Source: CBDCLY01 sp965218715
GTDB lineage: Bacteria; Bacteroidota; Bacteroidia; Flavobacteriales_E; Vicingaceae
Length of the DNA stretch: 64,000 nt
Assembly: GCA_965218715.1 (NCBI GenBank)
Contig: CBDCLY010000006.1
Location: 62,001 to 126,000 of the forward strand
Direction: 5' to 3'
The notes below the pieces were generated by a model, which saw only the letters and a program-made list of their open reading frames with translations, was not told the DNA's origin and ran no database searches. Of the stretch, positions 53,743-61,369 are shown piece after piece. Within the stretch, counting starts at the first letter, position 1. Each line of letters starts with the position of its first letter. Made by a program: the position numbers and the translations under genes.

Positions 53743-54633
53743 ATGAAAAAGATTCTACTCTCTAGCCTTTTGGTCTTAAGCCTTGGGGCAATTTCCCAAT
53801 CAAGTTCTCAAAAAAGATACACCGACAAAAAAGGCAATAGCCATCTATGTGGTCCCATTTCAATTTCTGACATTCAAGAAGACAGTAGCTTCAATGGTTG
53901 GTGGATTGAAAATTACGAGCAATTCTCTCCTCAAATCAAGCAAACGACATGGAAGGAAAATCTTTCAAACAAAACGGTTGACATCTATTTGGGAACCTGG
54001 TGTGGCGATAGTAAAGAATGGGTTCCCAAATTTGTAAAACTTTGGGATGATTTGGGCCTAAATCGAAATCAATTGAATTTTATTGCTCTCTACAATGGCG
54101 ATGATCAATACAAGCAAGGACCAAATCATGAGGAAAAAGGGAAACAAATTCATCGGGTACCAACATTTATCTTCAAGGAAAATGAAAAAGAGATTGCCCG
54201 AATAGTAGAATTTCCACAAACCAGTTTAGAAACTGATTTAGCCCAAATAGCATTGGGTTTTCCTACTTCTCCAAATTATGGAGCTGCTAATTACCTTTTT
54301 AATGTTTTTGAGCAACAGTCAATCGATAGTGTTTATGCTAATTATCAAACTATCTTTAGAGAGACCTATTCTAAAATTGGAAAGAGCAGCGAGTTAAATA
54401 CCCTTGGCTATGTTTTACTAAGAAGAGGCAGAATAAAAGAAGCCTTAGTAGCATTTCATTTTAATACATTCATTTTCAAATACAATCCCAATGTTTATGA
54501 TAGCTATGGAGAAGCATTGGCCATGAATGATGAAACAGAAAAGGCGATAAAGCAATACGAAAAGACATTAGAAATTAAACCTGATGATAAAAATGCTCTC
54601 GAACAATTGGCCAAATTGAAAGAGAAAAAATAA
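53743..54633 (+). CDS. Secreted thioredoxin-like protein with TPR C-terminus
   Basis: A 296-residue protein with signal peptide (LLSSLLVLSLGAISQ). Residues about 60-175 form a thioredoxin-like fold. The active-site segment is LGTWCGDSKEW, so the second cysteine of the usual CxxC is replaced by Ser; cis-Pro is in VPTFIFKENEK. Residues about 205-290 carry TPR repeats (LGYVLLRRGRIKEALVAFHF and AIKQYEKTLEIKPDDKNAL). It may be a non-redox or single-cysteine relative used as a binding domain. Periplasmic location is expected. Confidence 0.78.
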   Translation: MKKILLSSLLVLSLGAISQSSSQKRYTDKKGNSHLCGPISISDIQEDSSFNGWWIENYEQFSPQIKQTTWKENLSNKTVDIYLGTWCGDSKEWVPKFVKLWDDLGLNRNQLNFIALYNGDDQYKQGPNHEEKGKQIHRVPTFIFKENEKEIARIVEFPQTSLETDLAQIALGFPTSPNYGAANYLFNVFEQQSIDSVYANYQTIFRETYSKIGKSSELNTLGYVLLRRGRIKEALVAFHFNTFIFKYNPNVYDSYGEALAMNDETEKAIKQYEKTLEIKPDDKNALEQLAKLKEKK

Positions 54634-54638
54634 ATTTG
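54631..54638 (+). promoter_or_regulatory. -7 box before the VF530-ASCH gene
   Basis: TAAATTTG, overlapping the TAA of the preceding gene, 30 bases before the TTG start at 54669. A TTG at 54607-54609, 21 bases upstream, could serve as the -33 element. Confidence 0.45.
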
Positions 54639-54668
54639 CATTAGAATTCCATTAATTGATAAGAAGCA

Positions 54669-55379
54669 TTGGGAAAAGGAATAGCAACACAAGAACAATT
54701 GAATAACCCAATGCATGGGGTTAAACTCATCCAAATTTTAGAGTATTTGGTAGAAGAAATTGGCTGGGAGGAAATGGCCCAAGAAGTAAATATCAATTGC
54801 TTTAAATCTAGACCTAGCATTAAATCAAGCCTCCGATTTCTTAGAAGAACAGAATGGGCTAGAAAAAAAGTAGAAGACCTTTATCTAGAATTAATTATTC
54901 CTCAATACGACAATTCTGTAGATGTGCTTTGGAAAAGCTTTCAAGAAGAAAATTCTGAATATTCTAATCAGACCTTTAATGATTCATTTCACTTTTGTGA
55001 CAATAAAGAAGATGCCGATGAATGCGCAATTTTAGTCCAGAAAGGAATAAAACAGGCAACTTCTACCTCATTATGGTGGTTTCAAAAAGAAGAATCTGAA
55101 ATTCCAGAAATTGGGGCTTTATATGTAATAACAGACTGGGAAGGGAAGGCTAAAGCCATTGTAAAAACCCTAAAGGTGGAACAAGTTGCATTTAAAGATA
55201 TCGACGAAAGCTATGCAAAAATTGAAGGAGAAGGAGATAAGAGTCTGAACCATTGGAAAAAGGTCCATTGGGATTATTACACTAGAGAAATGAATGAATT
55301 TGAGGAACATCCAAGCGAAGACATGATTATTGTTTGTGAAATATTCGAAACATTATTCCCAAAATTGAAGAGTGAATAA
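54669..55379 (+). CDS. VF530-like DNA-binding domain fused to an ASCH domain
   Basis: A 236-residue fusion. Residues about 10-75 match the small VF530 (DUF2132) DNA-binding family: NNPMHGVKLIQILEYLVEEI, then NINCFKSRPSIKSSLRFLRR and TEWARKKVEDLYLE. Residues about 85-230 resemble an ASCH domain, with KGIKQATSTSLWWF, GALYVITDWEGKAKAIVKTL and a helical SLNHWKKVHWDYYTREM segment. ASCH proteins bind RNA or act on N4-acetylcytidine. The start is TTG (54669-54671); the first ATG is inside the VF530 domain. I know of no well-described protein combining the two. Confidence 0.8.
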   Translation: MGKGIATQEQLNNPMHGVKLIQILEYLVEEIGWEEMAQEVNINCFKSRPSIKSSLRFLRRTEWARKKVEDLYLELIIPQYDNSVDVLWKSFQEENSEYSNQTFNDSFHFCDNKEDADECAILVQKGIKQATSTSLWWFQKEESEIPEIGALYVITDWEGKAKAIVKTLKVEQVAFKDIDESYAKIEGEGDKSLNHWKKVHWDYYTREMNEFEEHPSEDMIIVCEIFETLFPKLKSE

Positions 55380-55388
55380 TCCCGTTAC

Positions 55389-56459
55389 CTAAAAGATTAA
55401 ACTAAGCTGGCCTGTTTTTGCCTCGCGCTTTAAGTCCAAATTACTCAGGCTAATTCCCATTAAACGAAGTGCCTGACTAGGCCAGTCACTTTTTAATAAT
55501 TCAAGGCTATTTTTCCATAATTCTTGTTCATCATCTGTGTATTCATCTAAACTAATGGAACGAGTCTGTTGTTTAAAATCATGAAATTTTAGCTTTACTG
55601 TGATGGTTCTTCCTTTTCGGCCAGTTGAATGAACTCTTTCCACTAAACTTTCATGCAAAAATTTCAACTGTTCTACCAGGTCTTCCTCTAAAATTAGATT
55701 ATTCTTAAAGGTACTTTCAACCCCAATTGATTTTCTAATTCTATTCGCTTGAACCATTCTTTGATCATCCGCCTGAGCAATGTGATAAAAATGTCTACCC
55801 ATTTTTCCATATTGTCGTATCAATTCCAACTTGGACATTTTTTGTAAATCTGATCCATTATGAATGCCCTCCATCTTCATTTTGGCTGCTGTCTTCTTCC
55901 CTATTCCATGAAAGTCTTCAATGGCTAAATCAGCAATAAATTGCCTCGCCTGTTCAGGTAATATTACAGCCAAACCATCTGGTTTATCAATATCAGAAGC
56001 CATCTTGGCCAAAAACTTATTGAACGAAATGCCTGCTGAGGCGGTAAGCTTCAATTCATTTTTTATGTCCTCCCGAATAATCATGGCAATTTTCATTGCT
56101 GATTTTATTCCCTGCTTGTTTTCACTTACATCAAGGTAGGCCTCATCCAATGATAAAGGTTCAATCAAGTCGGTATGACGCCTAAATATTTCTCTGATTT
56201 GATTTGAGACTTCTGAATATCGATCGAAACGGGGCGAAACTGCTATCAGATGAGGGCATTTTCTGAATGCAGTAATCGAAGGCATCGCAGAATGTATTCC
56301 AAAACTTCTTGCCTCATAACTTGCTGCAGCTACCACTCCCCTTTGTCGACTCCCCCCGACAATCAATGGTTTTCCTCGATACAAAGGTTCATCCAATTGC
56401 TCTACAGAAGCAAAAAATGCATCCATGTCGATGTGTATGATTTTACGAATATGTGTCAC
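55389..56459 (-). CDS. dinB: DNA polymerase IV (Y-family)
   Basis: A 356-residue Y-family polymerase. HIDMDAFFASVEQLDEP holds the metal Asp residues D11 and D13; the second catalytic pair is D105/E106 in SLDEAYLD. LTASAGISFNKFLAKMASD and the helix-hairpin-helix IADLAIEDFHGIGKKTAAKM follow. The extreme C-terminus, GQLSLIF, is a sliding-clamp binding peptide. The start is GTG at 56459-56457. It performs error-prone bypass synthesis. No SOS-box-like operator is obvious in the 36 bases to the divergent YceI gene. Confidence 0.97.
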   Translation of the reverse strand: MTHIRKIIHIDMDAFFASVEQLDEPLYRGKPLIVGGSRQRGVVAAASYEARSFGIHSAMPSITAFRKCPHLIAVSPRFDRYSEVSNQIREIFRRHTDLIEPLSLDEAYLDVSENKQGIKSAMKIAMIIREDIKNELKLTASAGISFNKFLAKMASDIDKPDGLAVILPEQARQFIADLAIEDFHGIGKKTAAKMKMEGIHNGSDLQKMSKLELIRQYGKMGRHFYHIAQADDQRMVQANRIRKSIGVESTFKNNLILEEDLVEQLKFLHESLVERVHSTGRKGRTITVKLKFHDFKQQTRSISLDEYTDDEQELWKNSLELLKSDWPSQALRLMGISLSNLDLKREAKTGQLSLIF

Positions 56460-56495
56460 AGTTTGACTAATTTAAACCCATATATTCGAAATTGG

Positions 56496-57068
56496 ATGAA
56501 AGCTAGCCTTATACTTTATTTATTTCTAAGTTGTTGTTCTTTAAGCATTGCGCAAGAATACCAACTGAAACCTGAACATGCAGAAATAAACTGGGTAGGA
56601 ATGAAATTGACTGGACAACATGAAGGTGAAATAAAACTAAAATCTGGACAGGTAAGTATCGAGAATGAAGATCAATTGAGTGGGAAATTAGATCTGAACA
56701 TGCAATCTATAAGGATAATTGATATTCCCAATCCTAAATCCAACAAAAAACTAATGGATGTTTTCAATTCAGAATCCTTCTTTAATCCAAGTAATTACCC
56801 CACTGCCACTATAAAAATTACTGAAACAAAATCCATCCAAGAAGACTCATTAATTGTTAAAGCACTATTGAAAATAAAATCAATTGAGAGAGAAATTCAA
56901 TTCAAAACAGCATATCGTAAAACCAATGAAGGGTTTTCCACCTCTGGGACCATTAAAATTAATCGACAAGATTTTGATATTCGGTATGGATCTGGATTCT
57001 TAGACCGATTAGGAGATGCAGCAATTAAAGACATTTTCCTAATTCACTATCAACTGAACTACCCCTAG
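56496..57068 (+). CDS. YceI-family periplasmic protein
   Basis: About 190 residues from ATG 56496, giving a signal peptide (LILYLFLSCCSLSIAQ). The open frame extends far upstream inside antisense dinB, but that part has no signal and no family match. YceI landmarks are AEINWVGMKLTGQHEGEIKL, MQSIRIIDIPNPKSNKKLMD and INRQDFDIRYGSG. The lipocalin-like YceI barrel binds isoprenoid or lipid molecules in the periplasm. It lies 83 bases before a second YceI gene, and the two are clear paralogues. Confidence 0.88.
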   Translation: MKASLILYLFLSCCSLSIAQEYQLKPEHAEINWVGMKLTGQHEGEIKLKSGQVSIENEDQLSGKLDLNMQSIRIIDIPNPKSNKKLMDVFNSESFFNPSNYPTATIKITETKSIQEDSLIVKALLKIKSIEREIQFKTAYRKTNEGFSTSGTIKINRQDFDIRYGSGFLDRLGDAAIKDIFLIHYQLNYP

Positions 57069-57151
57069 TTTGTTAAAAAATCTCAATTTCTTATTAAGCA
57101 TTGGATTAATTAGATGTATAAACATATATTTGTTTTTGAAAATTAAAATTC

Positions 57152-57742
57152 ATGAAAAAACTTACACTTAGTCTCCTAATAATTTCAACTTGTTTAGCAA
57201 GCTTTGCCCTTAATGGTGGAGAAAAATACAAGATAGATACAGAAAAAAGCAGAGTAGAATGGTTGGGCAGAAAGGTAAGCGGCCAGCATGAAGGAACAAT
57301 TGCCATTCAGTCGGGGGAACTCACAATTGAAAATGGCTTAATTAGTAAAGGAACTATTGTCATTGATATGAATAGCATATCGGTTAGTGACATAAAACAT
57401 GAAGGAACCAATAAAAAATTAATTGGTCATTTAAAGTCAGATGATTTTTTTGGCGTAGAACAGCATGCTACAGCAACCCTTACCATCATCAATTCAAAAA
57501 TGAAAAATGATAAAGAATTAGAAGTTACAGCCAATCTTAATATCAAAGGAGTTAGCAAAGAAATTATGTTTCCAATTGCATTGGTAACGGACAATGGCAA
57601 TCTCGGAGCGGTAGGCAGCCTAGAAATAGACCGTACAAATTTTAATATTCGCTATGGATCAGGCCAATTCTTTGAGGATTTAGGAGATAAAATGATCTAT
57701 GATGATTTTAAGATCAAGTTTAAAGTAGGAGCAAAACTTTAA
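57152..57742 (+). CDS. YceI-family periplasmic protein (second copy)
   Basis: A 196-residue YceI protein with signal peptide (LTLSLLIISTCLASFA). VEWLGRKVSGQHEGTIAI, MNSISVSDIKHEGTNKKLIG and IDRTNFNIRYGSGQFFED align well with the gene just upstream, so they arose by tandem duplication. It has a predicted lipid-binding barrel. A strong terminator follows it, so the two YceI genes probably form one transcription unit. Confidence 0.92.
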   Translation: MKKLTLSLLIISTCLASFALNGGEKYKIDTEKSRVEWLGRKVSGQHEGTIAIQSGELTIENGLISKGTIVIDMNSISVSDIKHEGTNKKLIGHLKSDDFFGVEQHATATLTIINSKMKNDKELEVTANLNIKGVSKEIMFPIALVTDNGNLGAVGSLEIDRTNFNIRYGSGQFFEDLGDKMIYDDFKIKFKVGAKL

Positions 57743-57760
57743 TTTGCTCATGGTGTTATG

Positions 57761-57794
57761 AAGGCCCTTCTGATTCAGAGGGGCTTTTCTTTTT
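57761..57794 (+). terminator. Rho-independent terminator of the YceI genes
   Basis: An 11-bp stem with two G-T pairs (AAGGCCCTTCT / AGAGGGGCTTT), 5-base loop GATTC, then TTCTTTTT. It begins 19 bases after the stop at 57742. Confidence 0.8.
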
Positions 57795-57824
57795 AAGATT
57801 GATCGTTGTAAACTTAAAATATCC

Positions 57825-57832
57825 GATTTTTG
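57825..57832 (+). promoter_or_regulatory. -7-like box of the ktrAB operon
   Basis: GATTTTTG differs from TAnnTTTG only at its first base and lies 19 bases before the TTG start at 57852. A TTG at 57806-57808 could be the -33 element. Confidence 0.35.
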
Positions 57833-57851
57833 CCGACTAATTTTTCAGCAA

Positions 57852-59603
57852 TTGAATCGTTTAAGCTATCAATTTCCATTCTGGTTAAGTCTTGTTTCGC
57901 TCATTGCCATCTTTTTTGATTTTGGTTTTGATCAAAGTTCTAGTCTTGAACAAACGCTTAAAATCCTCTACCTTCTCAACCTTTCTGCTGGAATCCTTTT
58001 CACACTAGTACGACTTAAGTCGAATCAAAGAAAGTATTCCATCAAAGTGGTAGTATTTGATGTGTTAAGCATTCTGTTTTTTTTGATGGTAATTCTTGGT
58101 CGCCTTGAAATTTTAAAAAACCTACTACTCTTCAATGCTTTTAGTGGACAAGGTTGGCTTTACGGAGCAATTTGCCTGGCCTTTATCCGAGAGGTGTCAG
58201 TATTTAATCTTAAACTGAGCAATACCATTCTAAATCCAGCACAACTTTTTATTCTGAGTTTCTTGGGAATAATTTTAACCGGCACATTTCTACTCTTGCT
58301 TCCAAATGCCTCTTATAGTAATTTAAGTTTCATAGATGCACTTTTTACTGCTACAAGCGCAGTTTGTGTTACTGGTTTAATTGTGGTGGATACCGGTTCC
58401 TATTTTACGCTATTTGGACAAATAATTATTCTGGGACTGATACAAGTTGGTGGACTAGGCATCATGACTTTTGCCAGTTACTTTAGCTATTTCTTTCGAG
58501 GGGACACCTCTTATAAAAATCAATTGATGTTGTCGGATATGACCACGTCTAATAAAATTGGAGAAGTATTTACTACACTTAAGAAAATCATTATAACCAC
58601 GCTAGGAATTGAATTGTTGGGTGCTATTTTATTGTTTGGAAACACTACTGGTCCAAACTCGAATGACTTTTTTAATCAAAGTTTTTTTGCAGTATTTCAT
58701 GCCGTTTCCGCATTTTGTAATGCAGGATTCTCAACGCTACCAAATAGTTTAGCTGGGAACCATTTTGCAAACAATTACAGCTTTCAGTTAATCATTATTG
58801 GACTCTTTGTTACTGGAGGCTTGGGCTTTCCAATTGTATTCAACTTAGTTCGGTACCTAAAATACCTACTTTTTCAGCGGCTAATTCCTAAGTTAACCGG
58901 TGCACAAAGAGAATACTCAGTTGTACCCTGGGTAGTAACCTTAAATTCAAGAATTGTCATCATTACTTCTGCCACATTAATTGTCGTGGGAACTGCTGTG
59001 TTTTACGCTTTTGAATACAACAATGCACTAGCAGGGCAATCGGAAATTGGTAAAATAATCTCCGCATTATTTGCTGCAACTACCCCTAGAACTGCAGGTT
59101 TTCATAGCATAGATTTAAACAGCTTGCGTTTCTCAACCATTATGCTCATTTTCCTTTTAATGTGGGTGGGAGCTTCTCCAGGCTCAACAGGCGGAGGCAT
59201 TAAAACCAATACGTTCGCAATAGCAACCTTAAACTTTTGGAGCATTGCACGAGGAAAGGAACGCTTAGAAATTTTCAGAAGAGAGATTGCAGATTCATCA
59301 ATTAGACGTGCTTTTGCAATTATCTCCCTTTCATTGGTAGTTATTGGAGCAGGCGTATTTGCAATTAGCTTCTTTGATCATCAATTGGATTTATTGAGCA
59401 TCGCATTTGAATGTTTTTCTGCATATAGTACAGTCGGATTGAGCCTTGGAATTACAACAAGTCTGAGTTCAGGAAGTAAATTTGTAATTATCCTCATAAT
59501 GTTCATCGGAAGAGTAAGTATGTTGAGTATATTAATCGCAATGATTAGAAAGGTAAAACACAAGAATTACAGATATTCAAAAGAAGAAATTTTAATTAAT
59601 TAG
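57852..59603 (+). CDS. ktrB: TrkH/KtrB-family potassium transporter membrane subunit
   Basis: A 583-residue protein with an extra ~130-residue hydrophobic N-terminal region before the usual core. The four selectivity-filter loops are present: ATSAVCVTGLIVVDT, AFCNAGFSTLPNS, TTPRTAGFHSIDL and AYSTVGLSLGITT. SPGSTGGGIKTNTFAI is the family's helix-breaking loop. The start is TTG at 57852; no ATG lies in the preceding in-frame region. With the adjacent RCK-domain subunit it forms a Na+- or H+-coupled K+ uptake system. Confidence 0.93.
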   Translation: MNRLSYQFPFWLSLVSLIAIFFDFGFDQSSSLEQTLKILYLLNLSAGILFTLVRLKSNQRKYSIKVVVFDVLSILFFLMVILGRLEILKNLLLFNAFSGQGWLYGAICLAFIREVSVFNLKLSNTILNPAQLFILSFLGIILTGTFLLLLPNASYSNLSFIDALFTATSAVCVTGLIVVDTGSYFTLFGQIIILGLIQVGGLGIMTFASYFSYFFRGDTSYKNQLMLSDMTTSNKIGEVFTTLKKIIITTLGIELLGAILLFGNTTGPNSNDFFNQSFFAVFHAVSAFCNAGFSTLPNSLAGNHFANNYSFQLIIIGLFVTGGLGFPIVFNLVRYLKYLLFQRLIPKLTGAQREYSVVPWVVTLNSRIVIITSATLIVVGTAVFYAFEYNNALAGQSEIGKIISALFAATTPRTAGFHSIDLNSLRFSTIMLIFLLMWVGASPGSTGGGIKTNTFAIATLNFWSIARGKERLEIFRREIADSSIRRAFAIISLSLVVIGAGVFAISFFDHQLDLLSIAFECFSAYSTVGLSLGITTSLSSGSKFVIILIMFIGRVSMLSILIAMIRKVKHKNYRYSKEEILIN

Positions 59604-59607
59604 CAAA

Positions 59608-60294
59608 ATGAAATACATCATTTTTGGATTAGGAAATTTTGGCTCAGCATTGGGTCAGAAATTAACAGAACAAGGAAACGAGGTTATTGGTGTAGACAAT
59701 AACATGAATAAGGTAGATGCCATGAAAGAGAAAATCTCTCATACTGTTTGCTTGGATTCCACCGATCAATTTACCGTATCTGGTTTGCCTTTAAAAGATA
59801 CAGATGTTGTAATAGTGGCTATTGGAGAAGATCAAGGGGCCAACATTATGACTACAGCCGTATTAAAAAACCTGAATGTAAAACGATTAATTAGCCGTGC
59901 TATTTCTCCACTTCACGAAAATGTATTGGAAGCCATGGGCATTCAAGAGATTGTTCACCCTGAAGAAGAAACGGCAGAGAGATGGGCTAAAAAACTTTGC
60001 TTTAAGGGGGTAGTTGACTCCTTTGAATTGAGCGGACAATACAGCATTGTGGAAGTTAGCGTTCCAAGTAAATATGCCGGTCTTAGCCTTCAAGAAGTTG
60101 GATTTAGGAGAAAACACAACTTGGTTGTTTTAACCACAATCAAAAGGAAGGAAGAGAAAAACTTTATTGGAGTAAATCGAGATGTTAATCACGTTCAAGG
60201 CGTTGCTTCACCTCAAACCATGTTAGCAGAAGGAGACATTATGGTAATCTATGGTGACAATAAAGACATCAAGCAATTGCTTAACCAAGATTAA
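59608..60294 (+). CDS. ktrA: TrkA/KtrA-type regulatory subunit (RCK domains)
   Basis: A 228-residue cytoplasmic regulator. RCK_N occupies residues 1-130 with nucleotide-binding GLGNFG (7-12), VDNNMNKVDAMKEK and VVIVAIGEDQGANIMTTAVL. RCK_C occupies about 145-225. It gates the membrane subunit encoded 4 bases upstream. The 3' end overlaps the convergent peroxiredoxin gene by 14 bases with no terminator visible. Confidence 0.95.
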   Translation: MKYIIFGLGNFGSALGQKLTEQGNEVIGVDNNMNKVDAMKEKISHTVCLDSTDQFTVSGLPLKDTDVVIVAIGEDQGANIMTTAVLKNLNVKRLISRAISPLHENVLEAMGIQEIVHPEEETAERWAKKLCFKGVVDSFELSGQYSIVEVSVPSKYAGLSLQEVGFRRKHNLVVLTTIKRKEEKNFIGVNRDVNHVQGVASPQTMLAEGDIMVIYGDNKDIKQLLNQD

Positions 60295-60751
60295 GCTCCT
60301 TTATTTTTCTCAATAAATAATCTACGTGTTCTTGTGTCTGAAAAAAGGCCTCATACTTTGCTATGATTTCCCCTTTGGGATTAATTAGAAAGCTTGTCCG
60401 AAGTGGCAATAAATTAAACAACTGAGTGGCTCCAAATTGCTTCCTAACCACTGATTTAACATCACTTAATAAATTGTGTTTTACTCTAAACCTCTTGGAG
60501 TATTGAGCATGTGAATAAACGCTATCACTGCTAATCCCGAAAAGCTCTACACCACTTTTCTCTAAATCATGGAAGACATCTCTAAATGAACAGGTTTCAT
60601 CGTCACATTTTGGCGTATTGTTTTTGGGATAGAAATAAAGAATTCGAAAATGCTCACTTTTAGAATTGAATTGAATTAGCTCTCCATGCTGGTTTTCCAA
60701 TTCAAAAGAAGGAACTTCATCTCCAATAATTAAACTTCTTGAAAGCTTCAA
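60281..60751 (-). CDS. bcp: Peroxiredoxin (Bcp/PrxQ type)
   Basis: A 156-residue AhpC/TSA-family peroxidase. The active-site segment is YFYPKNNTPKCDDETCSFRD with peroxidatic C49 and a second Cys, C54, five residues later, the PrxQ arrangement. LFGISSDSVYSHAQYSKRF and TSFLINPKGEII are typical. It reduces peroxides, with thioredoxin as a likely partner. The start is TTG at 60751-60749, with no in-frame ATG nearby. It is convergent with ktrA. Confidence 0.92.
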   Translation of the reverse strand: MKLSRSLIIGDEVPSFELENQHGELIQFNSKSEHFRILYFYPKNNTPKCDDETCSFRDVFHDLEKSGVELFGISSDSVYSHAQYSKRFRVKHNLLSDVKSVVRKQFGATQLFNLLPLRTSFLINPKGEIIAKYEAFFQTQEHVDYLLRKIKELNLG

Positions 60752-60762
60752 TTTATTCGACC

Positions 60763-61368
60763 TTATTCCGACTCTTCAGCCTTATAATCAATTCCTTGAA
60801 TGAGTTGATCTAAACTTGAAATCAATTTATTTAATGCTTCTGGGGCTTGATACCTTGATACTACCGCATGTTTCTCATCATCCCTTTGAATTGTCAAAAT
60901 TGATGATGGCAAATCTGTCACTCCTGTATTATCGTAAACAGGGTTAAATTTGAAAAATTCAACAGATTCGATTTGGTTTCTTAATTCTTGAAGTTGTTCC
61001 TGACTAATTCTTCCTGTAAAGTTCCCATCCAACTTGGTCCATTTTCTAGCCATGAATTGTACATATCCACTATTGTAAATTTTTGCAGTATACACTGGAC
61101 AACGACCAAAACAAGGCGTTTTTTGTAATCGAATGAACAAGGAATCTTCCAAGCCCTTCAAAAGACTTAGATCTGCTTTTGGCACATTATGGCTTGGTTC
61201 AACTAATTTCCCTGGTTTTTCTATAGGAATTGGCTTTTCTTGCTCTGCCTCACCAGTATTTTGAGACATGCTTTCTTTATCGACTGCCTCTTTCTTCGAT
61301 TTACAAGAACTAAGCATTAAACTAAAAACTACCAATGCTGAAATTAGAAAAACACTTCTTCTTTTCAT
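60763..61368 (-). CDS. DUF6438-type lipoprotein
   Basis: About 201 residues from ATG 61368, giving a lipoprotein signal that ends at LSSC (C22). A longer in-frame start inside yidC is a shadow. The C-terminal ~125 residues match the DUF6438 pattern: IRLQKTPCFGRCPVYTAKIY, then GYVQFMARKWTKLDGNFTG, with two nearby cysteines (CFGRC). Function is unknown. The ATG is 1 base after the yidC stop, so it is the downstream gene of a yidC operon and 11 bases before the peroxiredoxin gene. Confidence 0.8.
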   Translation of the reverse strand: MKRRSVFLISALVVFSLMLSSCKSKKEAVDKESMSQNTGEAEQEKPIPIEKPGKLVEPSHNVPKADLSLLKGLEDSLFIRLQKTPCFGRCPVYTAKIYNSGYVQFMARKWTKLDGNFTGRISQEQLQELRNQIESVEFFKFNPVYDNTGVTDLPSSILTIQRDDEKHAVVSRYQAPEALNKLISSLDQLIQGIDYKAEESE

Positions 61369-61369
61369 C

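Noticed and set aside
56250..56495. N-terminal extension of the first YceI gene, reaching back inside dinB
   Set aside because: The part before ATG 56496 lies antisense to dinB, has no domain match and would place the signal peptide in the middle of the protein.
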